64,000 nucleotides of DNA from JBEPVZ01 sp041690695 (lineage in GTDB: Bacteria; Patescibacteriota; Microgenomatia; Daviesbacterales; UBA10151): contig JBEPVZ010000003.1 in the NCBI GenBank assembly GCA_041690695.1, forward strand, positions 21,893 to 85,892. The letters run 5' to 3'. The notes beneath the pieces were generated by a model, which was given only the letters and a program-made list of their open reading frames with translations, searched no databases and was not told the DNA's origin. Of the stretch, positions 8,941 to 16,426 are shown one piece after another. The first letter of the stretch is position 1, and every line of letters starts with the position of its first letter. A program made the translations under genes and the position numbers.

Positions 8941-9480
8941 TTACTTTAACTCTATTACTTCTCCTCCTTCATAGATCCAAACCTGAACCGTCCTTTGTCT
9001 AATCGGATTTTTCCCTTCACCATTACGACCATCAAACTCAAAAATTGCCACTTGTTGGTATTTTCCAAGCTCCATTTTCCCGTTTCTGACCGGCACCGTT
9101 ACACTCGGATGAGAATATAGCAAGCTCCGGATATGACTAGCAGCATTATAATCTTCATCAATCTCGTCACAATAAGGATTGTCCTGACAACGGTGTTTAT
9201 AATTATCAGTTGGATGTGGATAATCGGCATGGCCATGAACCCTAGTTGATCGTTTATCTTCAGGAATATGCTTTAAAGTGTGTCCTAAAATGTCCTCAAG
9301 TAAGTTTGGCTCGGCAATCTCTTGAACCACCACACCCAAGGTGGTGTGTTTACTATTAACCAAAATCCAGCCGTTATCGACCTTCGACTTAGAAATTAAG
9401 TCACTCACCTCTTTGGTAATATCTTTTAAATAAGTATGATCTGTTGATGGAAATTTAATCTCTTTTAAATAAGTTTTCAT
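8941..9480 (-). CDS. YjbQ/UPF0047 family protein
   Basis: 179 aa, slightly longer than the usual 130-140 aa. Family features: ILVNSKHTTLGVVVQE near the N terminus, NAASHIRSLLYSHPSVTVPV in the middle and GKYQQVAIFEFDGRN towards the end. A His/Cys-rich insertion (RVHGHADYPHPTDNYKHRCQDNPYCDE, about residues 79-106) enlarges the presumed metal site. Some members show weak thiamine-phosphate synthase activity; the true function is unsettled. It overlaps the upstream polyprenyl synthase gene by 4 nt, so the two are probably translated together. Confidence 0.85.
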   Translation of the reverse strand: MKTYLKEIKFPSTDHTYLKDITKEVSDLISKSKVDNGWILVNSKHTTLGVVVQEIAEPNLLEDILGHTLKHIPEDKRSTRVHGHADYPHPTDNYKHRCQDNPYCDEIDEDYNAASHIRSLLYSHPSVTVPVRNGKMELGKYQQVAIFEFDGRNGEGKNPIRQRTVQVWIYEGGEVIELK

Positions 9481-10502
9481 TTTTGACGATTAACTAACAT
9501 CTCAGCCAAACCGCTTAACAGTCCTTGATATTCTGGACTTGAGGTAATTTCAGGAATAACTTTTTTGGCCCGATCGACATATTCTAAAGCAATTTGCTTG
9601 GAATAGTCTAGTGCTCCAGTATTTTCAAAAATCTGCCTGATTTCAGTCAATTCACCTTCGGATAAACTATTCTTGCCATAAAGCTCGTCTAGGCGTGCTG
9701 TTTGGGCTGAATTGGCCTGTTTTCGGGCTTGGATGATCAAGGTGGTGTTCTTACCTTCTTCGGCGTCTGATGAGGCAGACTTACCCGTTTTAGCTTCATC
9801 ACCAAAAACGCCTAAAATATCATCTTGGATTTGGAAAGCAATGCCCAAGTTATCTCCAAATTGCTTGATTAAATCAAGCATTGATTGATTAGCTCCACCT
9901 AAAACAGCCCCCAATGATAACGGACCGGTGGTCGTATACTGGGAAGTTTTTAAGATGGCAAGTTGGATAATATCTGAGGTCCCTTCAACATCGAGCATCT
10001 CCCCCATGATGGTGTCCATAACCGTCTGGGTAAAGACTTCAACCGCTTGAAGTTTAATTAAGTCTGGAAAATTTGTTTTTAATATCAATTGATTAGCTAG
10101 AAAGAAACCGAGATCTCCTAAACAGATCGTTTGTGAGATCCCATAATGATCACCACCGAGAGCTTTATAAAGAGTTGGCTTACCTCGTCTGAGCGGGCTT
10201 TTATCAATGATATCGTCGTGAGCTAAGATAGCGGTTTGGAAGATTTCAAACGCCACCGAGGCAGCCATAATATCTGTAGTTCGGGGTTGGGAGTTCGTAG
10301 TTGGGGCAGATAACTCATATCCGAGCTTTACCAGTACTCCCCTAATCCGCTTTCCGCCTTCAGTTGAAGTTTCAAACTGTTGACTAAGATGACTGATTAA
10401 CGGATTTAAAGTCGAGATATTTTTATTCCATGATTTAAAGAATTGGTCAAGTTGAAGATTTACTTCTGAAGCGTTTGTTTGAAGATAGTCTTCGAAGGTC
10501 AT
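9477..10502 (-). CDS. Polyprenyl (trans-prenyl) diphosphate synthase
   Basis: 341 aa from ATG at 10502 (MTFEDYLQTNASE). A longer open frame reaches 10598 but would overlap the divergent kinase gene, and a TACATT -10 lies 9 nt before 10502. Condenses allylic diphosphates with IPP. First Asp-rich motif: LAHDDIIDKSPLRRGKPT; second: FQIQDDILGVFG, with a KT signature nearby (GKSASSDAEEGKNTTL). The residue five before the first motif is Ala rather than Phe or Tyr, which usually permits longer products; the exact chain length cannot be fixed. Divergent from isopentenyl phosphate kinase. Confidence 0.9.
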   Translation of the reverse strand: MTFEDYLQTNASEVNLQLDQFFKSWNKNISTLNPLISHLSQQFETSTEGGKRIRGVLVKLGYELSAPTTNSQPRTTDIMAASVAFEIFQTAILAHDDIIDKSPLRRGKPTLYKALGGDHYGISQTICLGDLGFFLANQLILKTNFPDLIKLQAVEVFTQTVMDTIMGEMLDVEGTSDIIQLAILKTSQYTTTGPLSLGAVLGGANQSMLDLIKQFGDNLGIAFQIQDDILGVFGDEAKTGKSASSDAEEGKNTTLIIQARKQANSAQTARLDELYGKNSLSEGELTEIRQIFENTGALDYSKQIALEYVDRAKKVIPEITSSPEYQGLLSGLAEMLVNRQK

Positions 10503-10511
10503 CAGACCCCA

Positions 10512-10537
10512 AATGTAGCACAAAGCTATGCTACAAT
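10512..10537. promoter_or_regulatory. Divergent promoter region between prenyl synthase and IPK genes
   Basis: On the minus strand TACATT (10512-10517) precedes ATG 10502 by 9 nt. On the plus strand TACAAT (10532-10537) precedes ATG 10546 by 8 nt. Neither gene has a recognisable SD. Confidence 0.5.
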
Positions 10538-10545
10538 CCAGTTGA

Positions 10546-11343
10546 ATGATCAAAAAACTGATAATAATCAAACTCGGTGGTGGGTTAATTACGTACAAGA
10601 ACTCTCCAACTCCCCGCTTAAAAACTAAAGTTTTAATTGAAATCGTTAACCAGATAAAAAAACTTAATTATCAGGGATATAGTTTTGTAATTATTCATGG
10701 AGCCGGCTCGTTCGGCCATCCCTTGGCGAAAAAATATCGCATTAATGAGGGCGTTTCGACCGAAGAACAACTTCATGCCGCTATAAATATTCAACTGACT
10801 ATGCAACAGCTCAGCCTGATAATTGCTAATCAGTTTCATAAAGTTGGCTTAAACCCTCAAGTCATACCGACTCATTGTTTAGTTAGCCAAGATAATACTC
10901 AATTTAAAGATTTTCCAACGGAGATAATCAAACAGACGTTAACGGAAAAAACAATCCCAATTCTTTATGGTGATGTGGTAATGGACCGCACAACTCACTT
11001 CTCAATTATTTCTGGGGATACTTTAGTTGGTTACTTGGCTAAGCAATTAAAAGCCAACCAAGTCATCTTTTTATCGGATGTTGATGGTGTCTACAATCAA
11101 GATCCCAAGACCCATAAACAGGCTCAAAAATTTTCGATTATTAACGACCAAAACGTCAACGAGATTCTAGTGAATATTAAACAAAATAATCCTAACGATG
11201 TTAGCGGCGAGATGGCTGGTAAGATTAAGCAAATTAAAAAGTTCTTAGGTGGTATTGAGGTAGGAATTGCCAGTGGCTTGCTTAAGGACAACTTAAGTAA
11301 AGCCATCCATGGAAGAGCAGGAACTAAACTTAAGCTTAATTAG
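10546..11343 (+). CDS. Isopentenyl phosphate kinase
   Basis: 265 aa, amino-acid kinase fold. Phosphorylates isopentenyl phosphate to IPP in the archaeal-type (alternative) mevalonate route. Motifs: IIIKLGGGLIT nucleotide loop with K4-type lysines, HGAGSFGH (residues about 49-56) containing the catalytic His that distinguishes IPK from related kinases, PILYGDVV, SGDTL, FLSDVDGVY, and GEMAGKI near the C terminus. Uncommon in bacteria; in CPR it fits the reported patchy mevalonate pathways. Its 3' end overlaps the convergent Nudix-like gene by 4 bp. Confidence 0.9.
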   Translation: MIKKLIIIKLGGGLITYKNSPTPRLKTKVLIEIVNQIKKLNYQGYSFVIIHGAGSFGHPLAKKYRINEGVSTEEQLHAAINIQLTMQQLSLIIANQFHKVGLNPQVIPTHCLVSQDNTQFKDFPTEIIKQTLTEKTIPILYGDVVMDRTTHFSIISGDTLVGYLAKQLKANQVIFLSDVDGVYNQDPKTHKQAQKFSIINDQNVNEILVNIKQNNPNDVSGEMAGKIKQIKKFLGGIEVGIASGLLKDNLSKAIHGRAGTKLKLN

Positions 11344-11984
11344 ACACCTAAATAACTAAATAGCTCTGTCGGAAAAGTGTCATTTGGCTGAAGATAAGTT
11401 CTGGGTAAAAAGTCTCTGTTGCCACCCATAAATTCTTTTAAACATGTAATCGCTTCTTCAGTTCCAGGCCGCCAACGCAAACTACCAACATTTACTCTTT
11501 TATCATCTTCCAAACTGTTCAGAAATCTTTTAAGTGCGGCGCTGACCGGTGGTCTCAGAAAATCAGGCAAATTCTCAGAATCTGTTCGTCCGAAGGAATG
11601 TTTTGGAGCAGTTAAGATCTCATCAATATCGACCCAACGAGCATCTGTTGTCGCCGGATCAGACCCAATTTGAACTCCGCCATGAGTTGCATGTAGCGCA
11701 TAGGCTTTTAGCCAAATACCTGGCCAAAATTGGATTTCTGCCAGGGGGTTTTGCGTCAGGTTTTGTTCAGCAAAGCTCAGTCCCGTAGTCTCCTCGCCAC
11801 AAATACTCCGCCTAAGTGTATCCTCATCGCTCTCTCCAAGTTCTTGAGTTTCCATGGGAATAGACATCATTCCTTCAAGTTTACGAGTGAATCTGCGAGT
11901 ATTTTGCTCAGTAACAACTAAAATTCTCTGATCAGGATGAATTACTACCGCACCAACTCCGACACCGACCACTTCTTTAATCAT
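11340..11984 (-). CDS. Nudix-like hydrolase with a degenerate Nudix box
   Basis: 214 aa. The N terminus (GVGVGAVVIHPDQRILVVTEQNTR) is a typical Nudix first strand. The box region reads ESDEDTLRRSICGEETTGL, which only partly fits the G-x5-E-x7-REUxEExGU consensus: the spacing is altered, although an EE pair remains. The later strands WLKAYALHA and DARWVDIDEIL are family-like. Nudix enzymes cleave nucleoside or other diphosphates; some act on isopentenyl diphosphate. Its position beside IPK makes an isoprenoid substrate conceivable but unproven. TATAAT lies 12 nt upstream of the start. Confidence 0.65.
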   Translation of the reverse strand: MIKEVVGVGVGAVVIHPDQRILVVTEQNTRRFTRKLEGMMSIPMETQELGESDEDTLRRSICGEETTGLSFAEQNLTQNPLAEIQFWPGIWLKAYALHATHGGVQIGSDPATTDARWVDIDEILTAPKHSFGRTDSENLPDFLRPPVSAALKRFLNSLEDDKRVNVGSLRWRPGTEEAITCLKEFMGGNRDFLPRTYLQPNDTFPTELFSYLGV

Positions 11985-12002
11985 AAATTGTCTGGAATTA
12001 TA

Positions 12003-12725
12003 TCAGGTTAGTAGCTTTCTACCATGGATTATTGAGTATGCTAAAAAGTCTTGATGAGTATCTAAAACAACATTAATTGATTCGTCGAGAAGAATTTGTC
12101 GCTTTTCCTGACCAATATCTTCTAGCTTAAACCAAACTTCCAATTCTTGCCAAAATAGATTCCAGTTTGAAACTTTCGAAAAATCATATTTAGTAAATAA
12201 ATCAAAATAAGCTTTTAAATTCTGTTCAGTTTCAGCTAAATCGATTTTAAAAAAATCAGCTAAAATCAGGCTGATCTGCTTTTGGTCAATCTTTTTAATT
12301 GCCGCTTTAAGTTGGGCTTGAAAGGCTGGCTGATCTTTTAGTAACAAAATATCTACCCCACTCTCAATATAGTTGTGGGCTTTACCGGTCGCATTATCTA
12401 CTGGCAAACCATAATATTTGCTAACTAATTTAACCAACTCCTTATTATGTTGAAAGGCATAACCTGGTTTAGTTAAATACTCAAGATGAGTAAAGTCATC
12501 CAAAACATTGTGGCCAATAACTCCTTTGGCTAAGTTAATATAATCAGGATATTTTTCAAGAACAAATTGGTGAAATTTATTCCGCTCCTCTAGCCCATGC
12601 AAACCGCCAGCCCAGCCGATGGTTTTAGTAACAGCTGAGTCTGGCAAAATCCCCCCAACCAGTATTAACGGATCATCAGACTTATATAACTTAGAGACTA
12701 CATAAGCATGCATGTGATGAAACAT
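12003..12725 (-). CDS. Zinc-dependent phospholipase C-like family protein
   Basis: 240 aa. The N terminus (MFHHMHAYVVSKLY, GGILPDSA) and the central GHNVLDDFTHLEY place conserved His and Asp residues as in the zinc-dependent phospholipase C / S1-P1 nuclease fold. No signal peptide is visible, so it is probably cytosolic. The upstream neighbour (12729-13349), three bases away, has the same layout (HIYFAKRFF, GTSFPDIRY, LLFHNYHD), suggesting ancient duplication. Substrate unknown. Confidence 0.55.
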   Translation of the reverse strand: MFHHMHAYVVSKLYKSDDPLILVGGILPDSAVTKTIGWAGGLHGLEERNKFHQFVLEKYPDYINLAKGVIGHNVLDDFTHLEYLTKPGYAFQHNKELVKLVSKYYGLPVDNATGKAHNYIESGVDILLLKDQPAFQAQLKAAIKKIDQKQISLILADFFKIDLAETEQNLKAYFDLFTKYDFSKVSNWNLFWQELEVWFKLEDIGQEKRQILLDESINVVLDTHQDFLAYSIIHGRKLLT

Positions 12726-12728
12726 AAT

Positions 12729-13349
12729 TTATTTAAAGAGATCTTCAAAATATGCCCTAGTCCCAGCCAAAATCTGGCGAGCATCAGCATTATTTGTGAT
12801 GATATGGAGCAGTTCTGGAATCTGCTCAGCCATCTCTTGACCATCGATCAGCTTTTCGCAAAAATGACCAACAGATAATGATGATGGCGGTTCCGAAATA
12901 TAATCACTAATTAATTTATGCCAAGCCTCAACATCTTGAGTCTGTAAACCATAGCTTAGTTCGTCAGAATTAACTTCACGAAAAAAATCTTTAAACATAA
13001 ACCAATCACGACTTAAGCCATATAAAAGAACATCTTCACCAAATTTTTCGGCCTGGCTAATAAATTTATTGTCGGGCAATAACTTATAAAGTCCTGATTG
13101 TTGAATATATTCAGTTCGTTTCAAGTCATGATAGTTATGGAAGAGTAAGCCGGCTTTAAAGGGATCTTTTTCAGCTTTAACTTGTTCTAAACTGACCTCA
13201 CTGAAATGAGTTTTAGTACGATCAATAATACCGAGGTATCGAATATCTGGAAAGCTTGTCCCGACGATGAAAGCTTTCTGGTCAATTTCTAAACCACTAA
13301 TATCGAAAAATCTTTTAGCAAAATAAATGTGACTGACTGGCGCGGCCAT
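12729..13349 (-). CDS. Zinc-dependent phospholipase C-like family protein (paralogue)
   Basis: 206 aa. Candidate metal ligands: H7 in PVSHIYFAKRF, D55 in GTSFPDIRYLG, H67 in RTKTHFSE, and H/D in GLLFHNYHDLKR. It forms a two-gene unit with the next gene. The start at 13349 faces the start of the IPP isomerase gene 25 bp away; both promoters must share that short AT-rich space. Function unknown beyond the likely metal-dependent hydrolase fold. Confidence 0.55.
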   Translation of the reverse strand: MAAPVSHIYFAKRFFDISGLEIDQKAFIVGTSFPDIRYLGIIDRTKTHFSEVSLEQVKAEKDPFKAGLLFHNYHDLKRTEYIQQSGLYKLLPDNKFISQAEKFGEDVLLYGLSRDWFMFKDFFREVNSDELSYGLQTQDVEAWHKLISDYISEPPSSLSVGHFCEKLIDGQEMAEQIPELLHIITNNADARQILAGTRAYFEDLFK

Positions 13350-13374
13350 AATAGAACATATATACTATCACAAA

Positions 13375-14433
13375 ATGAACTCTCAGCCAGAATCAGCTAA
13401 AGCCGTTGAACAAAGAAAACGAGAACATATCCAGATTCCCCTCTCCCAAGATGTCAGTTACAAAACTAAAACGACCATGTTTGAAGATGTAATTTTATTT
13501 CATAATGCCCTCCCGGAAATTAATCGCTTAGATATTGATACCTCAGTTAAGTTCTTAAACCATCCTATTAAGGCCCCAATTATGATTACCGGCATGACCG
13601 GGGGAGCTAAAGAAGCGGCAGTTATTAATAAAAATATTGCTCGGGCTTGCCAGAAATTAGGAATCGCCATGGGATTAGGTAGTATGAAAGCTATGATTGT
13701 TGAACCTTCTTTGACTTATACCTATCAAGTTCGAGAGGTCGCCCCTGATATTTTATTAGCTGGCAATATTGGAGGAAATGACTTGCGCCATTTTTCAGTT
13801 GAAGTTTTAAAAAAGGCTCTAAAAGATGTCGGAGCTGATATTTTGGCTGTTCATTTAAATCCAGCTCAAGAATTAGTTCAAAAAGAAGGTCAGGCCGAAT
13901 TCGCCGATGTGCTAAAAACCATTGCGGACTACTCAAAAAAATTGCCAATTTATGTCAAAGAAGTTGGTCAAGGTTTATCTCCTGAAGTAGTTAAGAAGCT
14001 ATCTCAAACTAATATCCTGGCGTTAGACGTATCGGGGGCAGGTGGAACAAATTGGATTGATATTGAATATAAACGTCGCGGTTTAGATTTTGGTCCGCTC
14101 AGTAATTGGGGAATTCCGACAGCACTGGCTGTTCATCTAGCATCTCAAAACACCAAGTTGCCGATCCTCGCCAGTGGTGGAATTCGAACTGGCCAAGATG
14201 TTATTAAAGCCTTAATCTTGGGAGCCAGTATCGCTGGAATGGCCATCCCGGCTTTAAAATCCGGTAACCAAAGTTATGAGGCTGTTGAAGAGAGTCTAGG
14301 AAACTTAATCAAAGAGGTTGGAGATATTATGTTTTTATTAGGAGCGAGGAACTTAGATGAAGTGAAGAAGATTAAACCAATGATTGTGGGTAGATTAAGA
14401 GAGGTCATTGCGAGTGCATCCGAAGTAATCTAA
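13375..14433 (+). CDS. fni: Type 2 isopentenyl-diphosphate delta-isomerase
   Basis: 352 aa. FMN-dependent isomerase interconverting IPP and DMAPP, the allylic starter for prenyl chain growth. Features: RKREHIQ near residues 14-20, MITGMTGG, GLGSMKAMI, NIGGND, AVHLNPAQE, VKEVGQG, LDVSGAGGTNW and ILASGGIRTG phosphate-binding segments in the right order. TATACT lies 8 nt before ATG with no SD. The gene completes a local set with IPK, the trans-prenyl synthase and UppS. Length is typical. Confidence 0.95.
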   Translation: MNSQPESAKAVEQRKREHIQIPLSQDVSYKTKTTMFEDVILFHNALPEINRLDIDTSVKFLNHPIKAPIMITGMTGGAKEAAVINKNIARACQKLGIAMGLGSMKAMIVEPSLTYTYQVREVAPDILLAGNIGGNDLRHFSVEVLKKALKDVGADILAVHLNPAQELVQKEGQAEFADVLKTIADYSKKLPIYVKEVGQGLSPEVVKKLSQTNILALDVSGAGGTNWIDIEYKRRGLDFGPLSNWGIPTALAVHLASQNTKLPILASGGIRTGQDVIKALILGASIAGMAIPALKSGNQSYEAVEESLGNLIKEVGDIMFLLGARNLDEVKKIKPMIVGRLREVIASASEVI

Positions 14434-14457
14434 CTAAAATCCTGGACCAATTAAATA

Positions 14458-14489
14458 GATCGCCACGTCGCTACGCTCCTCGCGATGAC
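14458..14489. repeat. Palindromic intergenic repeat (REP-like)
   Basis: The sequence reads GATCGCCACGTCGCTACGC followed by TCCTCGCGATGAC. Its reverse complement begins GTCATCGCGAGGAGCG, a form I recall from a very widespread palindromic repeat of bacterial genomes. Outer arms ATCGC/GCGAT pair. It lies between the convergent ends of fni and the DUF3105 gene, so it may also act as a bidirectional terminator. Confidence 0.6.
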
Positions 14490-14491
14490 AA

Positions 14492-15169
14492 TTAAGGCTC
14501 TGTCGTTTGTTCTGGACCCTTATCCCGGAAAACATTAATAAACTCCCCGATCTTACTTTTATCAATCTTGGTAAGTTTCTCGCTTCTCCCCCAAGCCGTT
14601 AAAATTAATGGTGAATCCATACCTAGCCTCGGCATAAAGATTAATTTGTGTTGACCAAATTGGTTATACAAATCTTTTAATTGGTTTTTAAAAGTATCAC
14701 AACTGCCATCGCTAAAGCTTTTAGGCATACTGGCTAAACTGGCAGATGGGCTACCCTCACTACCTCCAGCCATAGTTCGATTAGCTAAATCAGTAAATGG
14801 ATCAGTAGTTGCGTTAGCGGCTGGACTAGCAATTTCGGCAGCATATGCAGCGGGAATTAAATCAGCTGCCAGTGGCTTCTCACAGTCGTACCAAAAGATA
14901 ATGTAACCGTGCTCTTGGGAGTGAACGACATAACCATCCGCTCTCGGGGTATCATAAAAACCTTTAGTAATCCAACTTGGATAGTGATTACCTGAGGTTG
15001 GAGGATTAAATTGATAAGGCGTTGGTGCACCAAGATCTAAATGATTTCGACCTGGTTGGAGCTGGGCTACCCCAGGTAAAGGTTTTGTTGATTCGATAAA
15101 AGCCCAGGTTAGAACGGCAATGGTTATTAAAACGGCAGCAATAATAATTAAAAGTTTCTTATTTTTCAT
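14492..15169 (-). CDS. DUF3105 membrane-anchored protein
   Basis: 225 aa. Residues 5-25 form an N-terminal TM anchor (LLIIIAAVLITIAVLTWAF). The DUF3105 core follows: LGAPTPYQFNPPTSGNHYPSW, VHSQEHGYIIFWYDC, then after an Ala/Ser-rich insertion LIFMPRLGMDSPLILTAWGR. The paired His residues of SGNHY and SQEHG may bind metal. Family function unknown. The start codon abuts the pth stop codon (1-nt spacing), so the two are co-transcribed. Confidence 0.85.
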   Translation of the reverse strand: MKNKKLLIIIAAVLITIAVLTWAFIESTKPLPGVAQLQPGRNHLDLGAPTPYQFNPPTSGNHYPSWITKGFYDTPRADGYVVHSQEHGYIIFWYDCEKPLAADLIPAAYAAEIASPAANATTDPFTDLANRTMAGGSEGSPSASLASMPKSFSDGSCDTFKNQLKDLYNQFGQHKLIFMPRLGMDSPLILTAWGRSEKLTKIDKSKIGEFINVFRDKGPEQTTEP

Positions 15170-15760
15170 CTAAATCCCTTTCTGTGCTTTCTCCAAACCA
15201 TCTTCGATATAAATCTTAACAACCTCAATGGCTTTTTTAATCATTCGCTTAACAACCGGTCGATCTGATTCATCAAACAGATCAATCACAAAATGTTCAG
15301 CGTTAAAACTCGTCCGGTGATGTTCTCCCCGAAAAGCTTGGGTAGTCCCAATTCCAAGTCGGAGTCTAGCAAACTGGTCTGTACCAAGCTCTTTAATAAC
15401 TGATTCTACTCCATGATGTCCGGCCGCTGCCCCACCCAAACGTAGTTTCATCTTGCCGAGCGGTAAATCGAGTTCGTCATGGATTATTAAAATATCCTCA
15501 GAAGCAACTTTGTAGAAAGATTTCAGTAAGCTGACCGCAATTCCAGAGTTGTTCATGAAAGTCTGAGGTTTTACAAAAAGCAATTGGTCATTGGTGGCTG
15601 GTAGCTGGTAGCTGGTAATTTCACTTTTGAACTTCTTTTCGAAAGTGAATTCGGAGGCATGAAGCTTTTTGGCTAAGGTATCAATCGTTTCAAAACCAAA
15701 GTTATGGCGAGTGCCAGTATGTTCTTCGCCTGGATTACCCAAGCCTATTATTAGTTTCAT
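15170..15760 (-). CDS. pth: Peptidyl-tRNA hydrolase
   Basis: 196 aa. Releases tRNA from peptidyl-tRNAs that drop off the ribosome. Motifs: IIGLGNPGEEHTGTRHNFGF (catalytic His near residue 19), VKPQTFMNNSG, IIHDELDLPLGKMKLRLGGAAAGHHGVESV, and FARLRLGIG. It overlaps the UDG gene by 4 nt and lies in a minus-strand run with UDG and DUF3105. Length and motifs are normal. Confidence 0.95.
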   Translation of the reverse strand: MKLIIGLGNPGEEHTGTRHNFGFETIDTLAKKLHASEFTFEKKFKSEITSYQLPATNDQLLFVKPQTFMNNSGIAVSLLKSFYKVASEDILIIHDELDLPLGKMKLRLGGAAAGHHGVESVIKELGTDQFARLRLGIGTTQAFRGEHHRTSFNAEHFVIDLFDESDRPVVKRMIKKAIEVVKIYIEDGLEKAQKGI

Positions 15761-16389
15761 ATTAAATTAAGCTGTTCTACCCCCTCCTTCTTTTCTGTTT
15801 TCACTTCAGCTTGGCCCTTTTTAAACGCTTCGAGAATTTTGGGGATAGCCTGAAAATCTTCTTCAAACAACTTTAACATAGCCGTTGCCCGAAGTGCTGC
15901 AGCAGGATGATACATTGGGATAACTAGAATTTCCTCACCATTAAACACAACTTGGCGAGGTTTGCCATGAACAACTGAAATTTTAACATCCGGGATAAAT
16001 TTGTTCATCGAAAAACGACCGAGGGTAATTATAATTTTAGGATCGACAATCGCTATCTCCTCGTCAACATAGGGCTGAAAAGCCGCAATTTCAGATGGCT
16101 CTGGATCGCGATTTCCTGGCGGACGATATCTCACAATATTTGAGATATAAATTTCGGGACGGGTAATACCAATCGATTCGAGAGTTTTACTGAGTAATTT
16201 GCCCGCTTGACCAATAAACGGTTTACCATCCCGATCTTCATAAAAACCGGGGGCTTCACCGAGAAAATAGAGCTCAGAATCGGGGTTCCCATCACCAAAA
16301 ACAAGTTGAGTGGCTCCAGCCCGAAGGGGCAACGACATATCCTCCTCCATTCGTTTTTTGAGATCAGTTAACCGCTCTTGTTTTGTCAT
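15757..16389 (-). CDS. Family-4-type uracil-DNA glycosylase lacking Fe-S cysteines
   Basis: 210 aa. Removes uracil from DNA in base excision repair. Core motifs match family 4: LYFLGEAPGFYEDRDGKPF, GQAGKLLSKTL, YISNIVRYRPPGNRDPEPSE and PMYHPAAALR. Classical members coordinate a 4Fe-4S cluster with four Cys. Here the expected positions read VRYRPP (Tyr for Cys) and AAFQPY (Phe for Cys), the N-terminal CxxC is also gone, and the protein has no Cys at all. The catalytic motif residues are retained, so activity without a cluster is plausible. It sits between pth and DNA ligase. Confidence 0.85.
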   Translation of the reverse strand: MTKQERLTDLKKRMEEDMSLPLRAGATQLVFGDGNPDSELYFLGEAPGFYEDRDGKPFIGQAGKLLSKTLESIGITRPEIYISNIVRYRPPGNRDPEPSEIAAFQPYVDEEIAIVDPKIIITLGRFSMNKFIPDVKISVVHGKPRQVVFNGEEILVIPMYHPAAALRATAMLKLFEEDFQAIPKILEAFKKGQAEVKTEKKEGVEQLNLI

Positions 16390-16426
16390 CTTTCTAAATT
16401 TATCACTCCTACCTGCGAACTACCAG

